A stretch of 64,000 nt of DNA from Porites lobata (lineage: Eukaryota > Cnidaria > Anthozoa > Scleractinia > Poritidae). Location of the stretch: NCBI GenBank assembly GCA_942486035.1, contig CALNXK010000017.1, positions 1,411,001 through 1,475,000 on the forward strand. Direction: 5' to 3'. The position numbers and the translations under genes were made by a program. Below are positions 1-11,400 of the stretch, one piece after another. The number at the start of each line of letters is the position of its first letter. Position 1 is the first letter of the stretch. The notes beneath the pieces are model-generated. The model was not told the origin of the DNA and did not search any database. It saw only the letters and a list, made by a program, of their open reading frames with translations.

Positions 1-184
1 CATTTGCTATAGAAACAAACTTGTAACCGAACATGAAAAACGGACAAGATTATTTCTTACTAGCTCTTACTAAGCAAAATTTAAATCAGATTCAGAAGCA
101 CACGTTACAATAGCATGTGCTATCTCAACAAATTGCATTTAGAATCTAAGAATTTGTTCGCGCTTAGCGTGCATATATCGAGTT

Positions 185-290
185 ATGGATGCACGCGGGA
201 AGTTTGGAGAGCACGAAAGAGCTGCTCGAGGCGTAAGCGAGAGCAACTCTAGCTTCTTGAGTGCTCTCCAAACTTCCCAAGTGTATCCAT
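185..290. mobile_element. Short inverted-repeat (MITE-like) element
   Basis: About 40 bases at the left (ATGGATGCACGCGGGAAGTT onward) pair with the right arm ending at 290, with a few mismatches. The middle is a short loop, so the whole unit could fold as a hairpin. It lies in an intron of the ZP-domain gene. No clear target duplication was identified. Confidence 0.6.
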
Positions 291-414
291 CAGTGCCGGA
301 TCCAGACCTTGAGATAATGGGGTAAGGGGTTGCGGACATCCAGACCCTTAGAAAAGGAGGGGGCGGTTTTGAAACCAAATTTTAATTCAGTTCTACTTTC
401 TCGTATTTTTTCAG

Positions 415-444
415 CAATGCATCCTCCTCGACCTTCAACAACGA
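415..444 (+). CDS. 30-nt linker exon of the ZP gene, copy 1
   Basis: A 30-nt exon lies between a TTTTTTCAG acceptor and a GTAAGT donor. Read in phase 2 it gives NASSSTFNN, a polar Ser/Asn linker that joins in frame to copy 2 or to the ZP exon at 2165. The length is a multiple of three, so skipping or including it keeps the frame. Confidence 0.6.
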
Positions 445-3400
445 GTAAGTAAGCTTCACAAATTATCAATCAAGCAAAAAGGAAGATAATGCTGAAGCTT
501 ACGGTAGATTTAAGGGTTGGGGCTCGCGTAAAGGACCTTAATATCATAGGTGACGAATTTAACTCCTTAATTCTGGTGCGAAATTTCAGCGTTAATTTGT
601 AATTTCAAATGTGAAATTACAAAACTGCCATGGCAACCTTCCGTACGTCTCAGTGTTAAGATGGCGCAGTCTCGTGTATTAAATTTATAGGTAAAGTTCG
701 GCCAGGTAACCCGTTATACCCACTGATACACAACAGAGTGGCACCTATATGTACCAGTATGTGTCTAAGATCAGGGTCCTGGCAGGCCCATGGCCACAAG
801 GACTGAACGTTTCTCAAACTTTGTGACTGTTAAATATCAATATTGTCAATAAATGTAGCGTATTAGTATATATATATATATCACAGCTTGTAAGGTATCC
901 TACACTCAGTCTTCCGACTGCAAAAGGGACAATAAACCAGTGATTTGATTTGAAGTTTTAAAATGCCGTGTATGAAGATGTCAGGGCACAAAAAGACGCT
1001 TTAGAAAACCTGAACACACGAAAAAGCACATCAAGAAGGATTCTAACAGATATTTTGTCAAAAAATTTTGAAAATTCTAACTTACGCCAAATTTAAGGTC
1101 TAAACATTTGAGAGAATGGAGTTCTCGATCGATACGATCCAGGATAAACATGTCAAAAATTCACGATTGCTAACGTAATTCGTGACCGATGATATTAATA
1201 GGACTGGTATGAATCAAATTATATACTCGTGAAATTAGGGAAATTATTCCCTAATTTCACTCGTCACAATTTGATTACACATACTTAGCCGTAGTCAGGC
1301 CCGAAAGCCCTGCAAATAAAATTCTGTGCTAATAAGACTGACGTTTGTGATTATTACAATAGGTTGATTGTTTTGAAACCAAATTTTAATTCAGTTTTAC
1401 TTTCTCGTATTTTTTTAGCAATGCATCCTCCTCGGCCTTCAACAACGAGTAAGTAAGCTTACACAAATCATCAATTTTAAAGAGAGTACTGATTTCATAT
1501 TATCTCCCTTAGGGATTTTTAGCCGAAAAGTGGGGGCGAAGGCAGCAAAAATGTCGCCGATGTAAAGGACCATCTGTTCCTTAGGCTAAGAATGTTACGT
1601 TAATGATTAGCTGTGTCGTCGCTGCGATTTAACTACTTATAACCTAAGAGAGAATGAATACATGCTCGCTATTACACAAACCTGCACTGAATTTTATAAA
1701 AGAGCCTTTGTAATATATAGCGGAAGTGTGTTGTAGAACAGCTTGCCTATGGAGGTTCGGTAATTGACATCCCTTAATGTTTTAACCAAAAATTAAAATA
1801 CCTGATTTCGATTGTGAAATTGCTTAAATTAGTGATACGCAATTTTTACACACGTCCTCCATGTAAAGCAGGTTTTTTGTTATCATCTTTATTTCTTTAG
1901 GTTTTATCTTAGGTTTTAGTTTAGTTAGGTAGTTAGTTTTCTATACTCAAAAGAAAATGTACCTGAAGGAAATACCGTGTATAAATAAAGTTGCCTTACC
2001 TCAGTACCCCGAGGATTCTGACGTCGGCTGACATCATAGATCTGCCATTTTGAATTTTGATCCCACAGATACCCAAGAATATTTTTAGATATAAATAGTG
2101 CTTTTAGTCTCCGATTCGTGACTTTTTCCTTTTTATTACTCTGACTCTTACTCGTAGGACCCAGGTTTGCCTTTACTATTTCATGCTTCCCCTCTTACAT
2201 GGTGGCTCACATAGCACGTGACAGTTTGCCTTCGGGAGTTGATGCCAGTCTCCTTCATCTTAACGATCCCAGCTGTGGTGTGAATTATGTGACCAAGAAG
2301 AGTGTTGTTATAAAGGCTCCACTGAAAGGCTGCGGAACAGTTCGGAGGTAAGAGTGAACTCTGAATATACGGATAATGAATTTAAAAGAATGACCTGATA
2401 ATTCGTGAGCAGCAAGTCGTCGCGTCATTTCAGCGTCGTTTAATGTATCAAGTATCAAAATCAAGAATATTTTGTTAGATATATTTTGGACCTCTTAAAT
2501 GCTTCAAAAGTCCTGTCAGGAGCCTCCTAGGCCAGGTTAACCCTATTAAGCCTAGTCTGTTTTTACCAGTCTTTTGTGGTACGGACGGGCCAGCCTATTC
2601 TTGACTGTAAAGTCTTAACCAGTTATGCCTTGTTAGCCTGGTCTTTCAATGCTTCTTTGGTAGACCTCACGTATCTCACTCAAGGCCTGATTCGTATATA
2701 AAAGCTTGGTTTCCCCGAATCGAAGTTGTTGGTGAGCCTGGGGTCTATTTATTACAGCTTGATTTTAGATGGGTAATTTATACGTGAAATTGTTATTTCA
2801 GTCTTTATACTACCACATGAGAAATTTCTGCAATTTGTTTGGCTTAGAGCAGTGGTATTTCAGCTTAATTTGAAATACCTGCATGTGACAATTACAAACC
2901 TTTTGCGGGTAGTAGTATAAACAAATAATGGCATGATTTGTAGTGATATTAGGCATAAATACAACTCGTGATATTTCTAAATTGTCTCAAATTTCACACG
3001 CCTAACGGCTCGTGAAATTACGTACAACAATTTTGAAATATTACTCGTGGTATTTATGCCAAATATCACTACAAATCATGCTATTATCTATACATATCCA
3101 GTAACCACACTTGAAAATTACAGTTAACATTTTGTCGAAATGACTCCTAGTTGAAAGTATCATCTGAAAAAAGTTGGTAAGCCTGGTTGGTGAAGCTAAA
3201 AATGACTGATGATACGATAGGTGGACATCAGGTAGTTCAAAAACCTGGAAAACAAGTACAAAAGAACGCTGAAGTTTTCGCTTTTCAGAAATCAAAGTTT
3301 ATATTTTTCTAAACGTTTACTTGCTTTCATTGGTACTATGGGCAGGTGACAAAATGGCGGTTTTTCTCTAGTAAAAATAAGTCCAGTTGAGAGAGGAATA

Positions 3401-4341
3401 CAATTGTTGTTGTTGCTTTTTTTTTTCTTTTCAACTCGGATTCCTGTTGATAACGATGGAGCTCTGAATTTTTCTTTTCCATGTTTTACCAGGTACATTG
3501 GGTACAAAATGTTCTTCCATAACAAGGTGGTGGTACCCTCTGGATATGGTGAAAAGAGGTCATTGTCCGTGTTTCCGTTCAAGTGCGTTTACAGCCGATT
3601 TGGCTTTCCGTAAGGAACTGTTTTAAGCTACTCCATAATCATAACTAAGGTAAGAAATGGTGAATACACTGTAATTTAGCAATTATTAAACATGTTCGAA
3701 CCGCATGGTTCTTCTTCTGTGCTGGTTTTTCTCCTTGATGAAGAGCAACTAATTCATAGAGAACAAACAAGTTAACAAAAGATAATCCATTTAGTTACCA
3801 TAACTTTTAATTTCTTCAAGGATTGTTACCTCAAAAGCTTCTACGAAGCTACAGAAATTTTATCACCCTCTTAGAAAACAGCTTCGAATTTTTATTGGTG
3901 ATAAACATAAGCGAACGACGCATTGGTAAATCAAAATGGCCGCCGTTTCACTGTTTTGGACGTCAGTCTTAGACACAGGAAAACAAAAGCGAAATAAGAG
4001 CTAAAACTGCGCAAAACCGAGGGAAATCTAAAACGCTGAAACATCTTTTATCCTTGATTTCGGGGGAAGGGCCCGGGGGCAAGGGGCGCTGCCACTAGCC
4101 CTTGTGGTCGGTCGGATATCTTATTCAAAGTCCTTTCTTGCGATGATAGAGTTTCGTAATCTTCGATTCTTTGCGGTTATAGTATTAAGCCCTCTCCTGA
4201 TTTATTATCAAAATGATTTTAATTCAGTGATGAAAATGTCCTTCACGGCATACGTTATACACAATCCTCGATAATTTTCAAATCTGTTTTCCTTTTTTTT
4301 TTCGTAGGTATTTTGACGGTATGGTAACCATCAGCAGTTAA
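415..4341 (+). CDS. ZP-domain protein, 3' part of gene (ZP-N-like)
   Basis: Spliced gene whose start lies left of the window. Exons I can support are 415-444, 1419-1448, 2165-2347, 3493-3609 and 4308-4341; all junctions are in phase 2 and have GT/AG borders. The main exon reads ISCFPSYMVAHIARDSLPSG, then LLHLNDPSCG and GCGT, the typical start of a zona pellucida domain. The next exon gives GYKMFFHNKVVVPSG and PFKCVYSRFGFP, the end of a ZP-N half. The last exon adds about ten residues (YFDGMVTISS) and a stop. ZP proteins are secreted or membrane-anchored and polymerise outside the cell. A full ZP module has a second half (ZP-C) and usually a transmembrane tail, and neither is seen here. This may therefore be a short isoform or a truncated gene. 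The final exon is the least certain; it rests on a good polypyrimidine acceptor, the right phase and a polyadenylation signal after it. Confidence 0.75.
1207..1284. mobile_element. Hairpin element
   Basis: GTATGAATCAAATT at the left pairs with AATTTGATTACACATAC at the right. Between them GTGAAATTAGGGAA pairs with TTCCCTAATTTCAC around a four-base loop. It lies in an intron of the ZP gene. Confidence 0.6.
1419..1448 (+). CDS. 30-nt linker exon of the ZP gene, copy 2
   Basis: Nearly identical to the exon at 415, with one coding change visible (Thr to Ala in the linker) and the same acceptor and donor. About 95 bases around it (1371-1463) match 363-460, so exon and flanks were duplicated together about 1.0 kb apart. 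Confidence 0.6.
2165..2347 (+). CDS. ZP-domain exon (start of ZP-N)
   Basis: Open from a CCCAG acceptor to an AG|GTAAGAG donor, phase 2 in and out. It contains the family motif LNDPSCG and ends in GCGTVR. The Cys residues of ISCF, DPSCG and GCGT are in the places expected for a ZP-N half. Confidence 0.75.
2925..3087. mobile_element. MITE-like inverted repeat, ~163 bp
   Basis: Arms of about 47 bases (GCATGATTTGTAGTGATATT at the left, its near-perfect reverse complement ending near 3081) surround a short AT-rich centre. It sits in the intron between the two ZP exons. Confidence 0.65.
3493..3609 (+). CDS. ZP-domain exon (end of ZP-N)
   Basis: 117 nt between a TTTTACCAG acceptor and a GTAAGGA donor, in frame with the exon at 2165. 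It encodes YKMFFHNKVVVPSGYGEKRS and the closing motif FPFKCVYSR, where the Cys is the conserved one of the ZP-N half. Confidence 0.75.
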
Positions 4342-4450
4342 TGAAAGAAATTTAAGAGGCAAATTTTAGCATACTTTTGTTTGTAGAGAGCTTTTCCATT
4401 TCTAAACTGCAATAATTATAATTTTGAAAGATGTCAGAAATAGCTGAAGA

Positions 4451-4456
4451 AATAAA
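4451..4456 (+). terminator. Polyadenylation signal of the ZP gene
   Basis: An AATAAA lies 110 bases after the stop codon at 4339-4341 and is the first such signal downstream on the + strand. Confidence 0.5.
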
Positions 4457-4829
4457 CACATCATTTTCATAAGATTTGTGCTTCTTTTGGAAGAAAATCG
4501 ATATCTAACTTTGACAAGGGTCGCTTTCCATAATTCAGATACTTCAAAAAGCTTGATTTTCAATTTCAAAAGTCTGCTCCTACTTCTCGTTCATTTCAAT
4601 TAAATAAATTTAGAACAATAGATTACGCCTTCAACGTTAAGAATCCACTCTATAGTATTAAAGAAATCATCTTAGCTCATCTTTTATGTTCCAAAATAAC
4701 GATTTTAATCACTCTCCAGGGCCAAACAAGCCCGATTTCTCTATTATTATGCCGCTTTCATGGTGCATTCATTCTTGAAGGGTGGGCGACAATGGCTTAT
4801 TCATATACGTAAAACACCGATTATTTTAA

Positions 4830-5740
4830 AAAAATAATAATAATAATTAAAATTTGTATAGCGCCTACCCAATCCTGCCCTAGGGGCTTTACACAACATT
4901 TCAAACATTTAAATAAATAATTAAATTGTAGATGTAAAGAATTGTTATAATTTGCCATAATAACAATAATCAGCTTTTCTATAAGGTGAGATTTAACTAA
5001 CAATTACGGCCGTGACGGATAACACCCGAGATCTCCTTAATTCTTCATATGATATGAAAGCCGTAGTCAGTAATTGTTTTATTATTCATTCAAAATAATT
5101 TCTCGGAGGCTGTTATCCGCCTCGGCCTACGCCTCGACGGATAACACCCTCCTCGATCTCCATAATTCTTCATAAGATACTCAGCCTCATTCATTAACTG
5201 TTAATTAATTGTCACATAAACGAATGTTGTCAGGTAGGCTGTTCCACAGGTCAGCAGCAGCGACAGCGAAAGCTCTAGAACCATAGTACTTCATATTAAA
5301 GTTAGCAGGATTCAGGCGTAGTGAACTAGATAACTGGAGAGTTCTGGGCGGTGAATAGCGAGTTACCAAATCTTGAATTTAGGTGTGTGCTTGCAGGGGT
5401 TTAGCCTTGAAAGTGAGCAGCAGGCTTTTGAATTTAATATGCTCATGCATTTGCAGGAAACCAATGTAGATCGGACAGAACGGGAGTGACGTGGTCGTAT
5501 TTGCAAGAGCACGTAATTATTGGCGGGCGGCAGCATTCTGTATTGATTAAAACTTTTTCATAACCTACTTCGGCGGCACATTATACAAGAGAGAGTTGCT
5601 GTAGTCAAGCTTGGAGGAGACAAAAGCATGGACGAGAATCTCGGTAGTCTTGGTAGAAACGAATTTTCTTATGGGGGAATAGTTACGCAGATGGTGGAGG
5701 GTTGATTTACAGACAGAATTGTAAAAACAAAAGAGATGAA
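4830..5740 (-). mobile_element. 3' end of a CR1/L2-type LINE
   Basis: Read on the - strand, 5560-5740 gives HLRNYSPIRKFVSTKTTEI, followed by LVHAFVSSKLDYSNSLLYNV. 5220-5330 gives SRAFAVAAADLWNSLPDNI. These are the usual C-terminal motifs of the CR1/L2-type reverse-transcriptase ORF. Stops and frameshifts lie between them, so it is dead. 4830-5215 is the non-coding tail and includes repeated 'GACGGATAACACC' blocks at about 5013 and 5137, which belong to another inverted-repeat element. Confidence 0.7.
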
Positions 5741-6452
5741 TTTGACTCTCCCTAATTTACAGTAACAATATCTTGGAATCGAAGTCCAGAATAGGAAAGA
5801 AGACTGCACAACACAAATGAATCTCGAGCTGCAATCACATCGCTCCCCAACATCTCAGTGATGGCAATGCAGATAGAACACTTCCAATCTTGGTGATGAA
5901 TGAAGAAAAAGTTTCAAAAAAATGCAAAGAAGTTAATATACCACATAGGCGTGACATTCCTCAAGTTCTCTCAAAATAGAACCCCCGTCCTATCCGAAAA
6001 CCTCATCCTCAAATTGTTTGTTTTCTAATGCCATTTATTTAGCATTTATCGTATCTGCTCTACGGAGAGAGTTTGGCTAGCTAATTAACTCTCGTAACTC
6101 TGGGACTCTTGGTAATTTTCTGTATATGATCACTTTGTCGAGCATTGCGGCGCATTTTGCGGGTTCTGATAGTAAATGTCTGGAAGGAAAGAAGATTTGA
6201 TGCCATGTGACTTGTTTCCCTTTCGCAAACGGTCGTTGCCATGTTTAACGGTCAACACTATCATAGGTAACCGAGTGTTATTGAAGGAGGACTCATTTAC
6301 GTTAAAAAAAATATATTTCTAACATTTCTTAGCTCGGAATGAAAAGTACCAAGAAATGTATAACCTGAAGGCTTGTACAAAAATGGCCGTTGATACTAAT
6401 TATAGCTTGATGGGCAATTTGCGATAATTGTTCCTTTCACAAATTGCACTAG
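5741..6452. other. Intergenic stretch, nothing recognised
   Basis: AT-rich spacer between LINE debris and the 3' end of the ADAMTS gene. I see no exon-like reading frame with splice sites and no clear repeat. Confidence 0.4.
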
Positions 6453-6560
6453 TAGACCTTTCCTGCATCCTTTCAAAAAAAGCGCCAGCTCGAAGCTTGA
6501 GTGGGCAGCCCATCCGATCCTCGGCCTCAGTTCTTTATGTTTGTTCAAGGGAAAGGTCTA
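6453..6560. mobile_element. MITE-like element with TAGACCTTTCC ends
   Basis: TAGACCTTTCC at the left pairs with GGAAAGGTCTA at the right. The interior is similar to the element at 25426-25579, so these are two copies of one small family. Confidence 0.55.
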
Positions 6561-6673
6561 ATGTCCCTAACTACACAAGAAAATCAAACCTGTGCACGCA
6601 ATGGAAAGAATATAATAGCTTATGAATGTATATTAAATAGTCGATAAGATTTTCAGTTAAGTCCATTTAACTG

Positions 6674-6679
6674 TTTATT
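6674..6679 (-). terminator. Candidate polyadenylation signal of the - strand ADAMTS gene
   Basis: TTTATT on the + strand gives AATAAA on the - strand about 520 bases after the stop codon at 7200-7202. No other AATAAA was noticed between them. Confidence 0.35.
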
Positions 6680-6978
6680 TTCTTTAGTTGAAATAATATA
6701 CAGCTCATTTGTATTCAATGGTCCTAGCGCATTTGTACTATTAGAGATTCAGTAATATCGACAAACTATAAGAAGATTTGGCCAAATTGTCGTTAAAATC
6801 TAAGCCACAGAGATGCATGTCAGAATTGCACTCGATGATCTTCTGAATCTGAAAAACATAAATATTCCAAAACGTAATGCAATTAGTTGTAAAGGTAAAA
6901 TGTTCTTTAAATTGTAAAATAATTCCATTACAACCTTTACCATGGTTATCTAAATCAATTGGTAAAAGAATGAATAAG

Positions 6979-7090
6979 TGCAGTAGTAGTGGTAGTGGTA
7001 GTGGTAGTGGTAGTGGTAGTGGTAGTGGTAGTGGTAGTGGTAGTAGTAGTAGTAGTAGTAGTAGTGATAGTATCAGCAGCAGCAGTTAAG
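6979..7090. repeat. (AGT)/(GGTAGT) microsatellite in the 3' UTR
   Basis: About 110 bases of AGT and GGTAGT units ending in CAGCAGCAG. It lies between the stop codon of the ADAMTS gene and its candidate poly(A) signal, so the transcript would carry an ACT/ACC repeat in its 3' UTR. The Ser-Gly ORF across it is only a product of the repeat. Confidence 0.8.
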
Positions 7091-7199
7091 ATGTGGCGGT
7101 GACGGTGGTGAACACATTTTATAAAACAAACAAACAGACAATAATGGAAAAGAAATTTCACATAGACTGGACAAAACAAGGGTAGTTTGTTACTCACGT

Positions 7200-8447
7200 T
7201 TATAGCTGTCTCACAGAAGACGTCTGCAGACTATCTCCAACCATAGTGGCACGATACACAAAATTTGTCAGCTTTGCCCCAACTCCTCCAACGCAATTTT
7301 CTGGCGGTGCTTCTCCGTATGCGTAATAGTTGTTTACTATGTTCACAGCTGTTCGGCAGGTGGCAAAGTTCTGCACAGCAAAGTACTCGTAGTCCATGTC
7401 ACGTGCGAGGTGCGCACATTTCACGACTGACGCATAAGGATCTGAATCATTATGCGAGTTTCTAAAATCACCAAACATGATGTTAAGCAACCGATTCTTC
7501 TTCTTCTCTTTATAACAGCCCAAGGGAACTAACTGTGGAATCTTCTCTAAAATGGGAAGGAAATTATATGTCTGAAAAGAAGGCCTTTTAATTTAAATTA
7601 TGTTATTGCTGGTTTGCAGCTGGCGTTTCGGCGGGAAGTAATGCTACCTAGTGGACAAGAACAAAGCGTTTCCCTCAGCTGGAACAATTTCGCTCTATGA
7701 CGTGGCTGAAAGTCACCAATAGCTATTCAAGTGTTTAAGTCGAAATAAACTAATTCATATTTTTCTTTGATTGGGTTTCATGATCAAGAGCACCTCCGTC
7801 CGTAGACAAGACAAAGTGCGAATTTTATTCGGTGAGTGTTAGAAATACAGTTGAATGGAGTTTACTGATCAGAAGTGATATTTGGCTCCGTCATGAGAAA
7901 AATGTGGAAAGCAAAGTTTCCTTCATTCTAGCTCTTTTCCCTGCGCAGATAATGGTAATACCATTAGCATTTAACTTTAGCACCCGGCGCCATTTGATTT
8001 TAGGACACCTCTCAAGAAACAAAAGTGAGACATTCCGTGGCATGACTATGTGCTCTATTATGCGCGTCCAATTTGCAAACAAAACAATATCATGTGATTT
8101 AACTAGTCCAGCTGTTTTGCCCGAAGTCTAAAATTTTCAGCAGTTTTACTTGAACTTACCAAACGTGTAGATAACAATGCGCTTATCAATGCCTATTCCA
8201 TTTGGACAGTTTGCGTCATTCACGGAACTCTTGGCATGGTACTCATCTACTGCGTTTGGTCCTGACCGACATCGCCCATTATATCCCAAGGCAAATAACC
8301 TGTAGCCTTTGTCAAACGCTAGCTCAGAACAAAAACTAATCACTTCCTTGAATCTGTTTTGTTGAACCGGGACTCTAAAGTCGCCAAGCACATCTGTCAG
8401 ATAACCGCTCACTGTATTGAAGCAAGCGATCTTGCTGAATGACGGCA
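7200..8447 (-). CDS. ADAMTS block 6: two C-terminal four-Cys modules and stop
   Basis: Exons 8447-8160 and 7528-7200 (stop TAA at 7200-7202). Each encodes one ~95-residue module with the shared pattern C..GDFR..C..A..YxxFA(L/V)..C-R..C..G(I/V)G. Copy 1 contains [30 protein letters not shown] and NCPNGIG. Copy 2 contains [29 protein letters not shown] and NCVGGVG. Both start with VP after the splice and each has four Cys. I recognise the 'YxxFAxQ..C' style from many secreted cnidarian proteins but know no confirmed function or name. A role in binding is only inferred from position. Confidence 0.75.
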
Positions 8448-11400
8448 CTGTAAGGAAACAAAACGTAAAGCGACTTCTTTTCTATAATTTTATTGTTCGT
8501 ATTTCGAAATACTTTGATGGAATCCCGTTCTATGACAACCACAATAAGCGGTTATTATATAAAGACGGAGGGTTTAATATGCAACCGTGCAGCTGCTGTG
8601 AATATAGTTATATTGTATATCTTTGCGGCAACTCGATCCATACGCTGAGTAATCCTTATTCTATCTACCTTTAGTTGCAGCCGCACTTGCAGACAGAAAT
8701 TATTGGCAAATAAATATGAAAGTATGAACTTAGAATCAGTCATGGAGAGAATTCGATAAAAAAAATGAAAGAATGAGGAGGGGGAATAGATTGGGAAAGC
8801 TCAGGCCCTTTTCGAAATATTAAGTCGTATTTTGAGCGCAAAATATAAATAGACAGTATATTTAAGCAACCATGATGGCAACGGCAGCGAGAAAATCACT
8901 GTTTAAGTAGATAATGGCATTCTTTAAAAACTTTTTCGCGAGTATTTTAACTCCGGGGGGGGAGGGGGGCACTTGTAGTTGAAGTCGTACAGCGACTGCA
9001 AATGAATGAATCGAAAAGTTTGATGAAGATTCAGTTCCAGGTGGCAGTTGTTTTACTCATCTAACGCATTGCTTTTTGACCGGTTCCTGTTGCCGTTGCT
9101 GTCGTGGTTACATGGTTAACGTCATTAATAACCTTGTAAAGACTCATTACCTTGGCAGTTTTTACCACTGAAACCATGTGAACATTGGCAGTGATATAAC
9201 GAAACGTCGTGTTCATCGTTACTACATGTCGCATTGTTGACACAAGGCATGCTACCACACGGAAATATCCTATCTGAAAAGGCAAAGGACAAACAATGTA
9301 GTTATTTTTCAAACAAATGAAATTATCGCTACTTGAAATTGTGTGAATTGTTGCATTAATAGTAGTTTATTTCGGGCTTAGTAGAGGATAAGCTGTAGAG
9401 GTAGTCCGTAAGAGATTCTTTTCGCATTATTTAATAATTATTAGCTAATGACCACGATTACTTAGTTGTTAATGTATTTGTAACGCTCAAGTTCCAATCT
9501 ATCTCGATAACTCAATCTTTCAAACAGAATGTATTCGAAGCTTAACGACAATCGAAGCAGCTACAACACAAACTACAGTCATTTGAGAAGAAACCTCCCG
9601 GGTAGTAAGTGTCGATTCCAGAGAAAGTAAAAGAATTAATGGCTTCAAAACGTTGCCATCGTTAATATAACACCTTAGCCACAGCAATTGCAGCACTTTT
9701 TTTATCTTATCTAAAGCAGCCCTGGTGAAAGTGTTTCGCTATCTTTGCTACTGGAGTCGTGGTAAATCCTGAATTTTAAGGTTATTTGGCCCCCTAAAAA
9801 TCCAGTCGTACCGCCTTAACCGCCGGTCCGCAAACCATTCAACCAATCACCTTCACAGTTCTTTCCAGTAAACCAGTCACCACAACTGCAAGAGTACTCC
9901 TCGGGACTACTGAAAGTGCTGCTACAATTGCCTCCATTCCCACACGGATTTGCAACGTCACAGATTGTTTGTGTTACTGTTGAAGTACAAATGAACGCTT
10001 TGCTAAGTTAGTGGGGAATACAACATTCAAATTTCGCTCAGAGTGTAAAAATGTATGCCTTTTTAACTTTGACGTCGGTATTCTTTTCTAATCAGAAGCA
10101 CATAACCCTGAAGCGTCTAATTTCCCAATATAGTGTTTAGAACCATGTTAGCCGTCCGGCCAGAAGCACGGATTTTTTTGCTCAAATATGGAATCATATA
10201 ATTGAAGGTATCCTTGTCTAAATATAGCTAAGAACGGTTTCTTTCAGTCCTTTACAATTCTCCCAGTTCATTCCTAACTCAATAGTACACTTGAATGAAT
10301 TGAGGGAAAATTGTGATGAGTTATTAGATGTCAGTGAGAATTTTCTTGCTCCGTTACCTTGGCATTTGTCACCCACAATCCACTTTGGGCATGCGCAGTG
10401 GTATTTTGAAATATCTTGAGGATCGTTACTACAGGTGCCATTATTCAAGCAAGGTTTGCTGTCACATGGATATATTTGAACTGCGCCGAAAAAAAAAACA
10501 AACAAACAAACAAACAAACAAGATTTTCTAAGATTAGTAAAATTTTATTCTTTCATTTTTTTGCAACAACCCTTACATTAAAAAAAAAAACGAAAACATA
10601 AAAAACACTTCCTGATAATGAAAGTCAACGTACCATTGTTTCACTGCTAAAAGATTTAAGTACACGATAACATGTCAGTATCTACCTGTTCGTTCAAAAG
10701 GTGATCGAGAACATGAAAATATATTAAGGTCGTTCTCTCACTTATACTCTTCTAAAACTGATTTCTCTCTGCACAAAAGTAACTCCACACGTCTAGCCTA
10801 AATAGGCCCATGCAGCTAGCCATTTACGTGGTATAAAACCGCCGTGCTGGAGATCTAAAGTCGCACTGGGACAGGACAAACAAGGAAAATTACCATTTCA
10901 AATTATGTATGTCTTTTGTTTGTCTTGTCCCAGTGCTCTCCAGCAGCGTGGCGGTTTTGTACTACGTGAATGGCTAGCTGCAAAGGGCTTATTGCGCGGG
11001 CTCAATGGCCGCTGTGGCATGGTGCGGTGACCTCTCGAAGTAATATACTACGTGTTCTTTAATGTTTTCCATAAACAATATTGTGAACTTCATTAGCTTT
11101 AATTAACATTGTTATATATAGTTGTCGTCATTTCATTAAGTACCTTCACAATGTTTTCCAGTGAACCAGGCGCTACAGCCACATTTGTATTGAGAAGGAT
11201 CTACAGTCAAGTCACTACTGCAGTAGCCGCCATTTTGACATGGTTGGCTTTCGCATGCACTTGACAACACTGTGAGATATGAAAAAGAGAAATTGTCATT
11301 GAAAATGTTCCTATCAACTAAATTTATCAAGTTCTTTGTGACCTTCAACAGTAAGAATCACTAGTGAAATGGCAACAACTAAATCCGTGCAGTCTCGGAA

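Noticed and set aside
6877..7089. Ser-Gly repeat ORF
   Set aside because: It is the reading of an AGT/GGT microsatellite in the 3' UTR of the opposite-strand ADAMTS gene.
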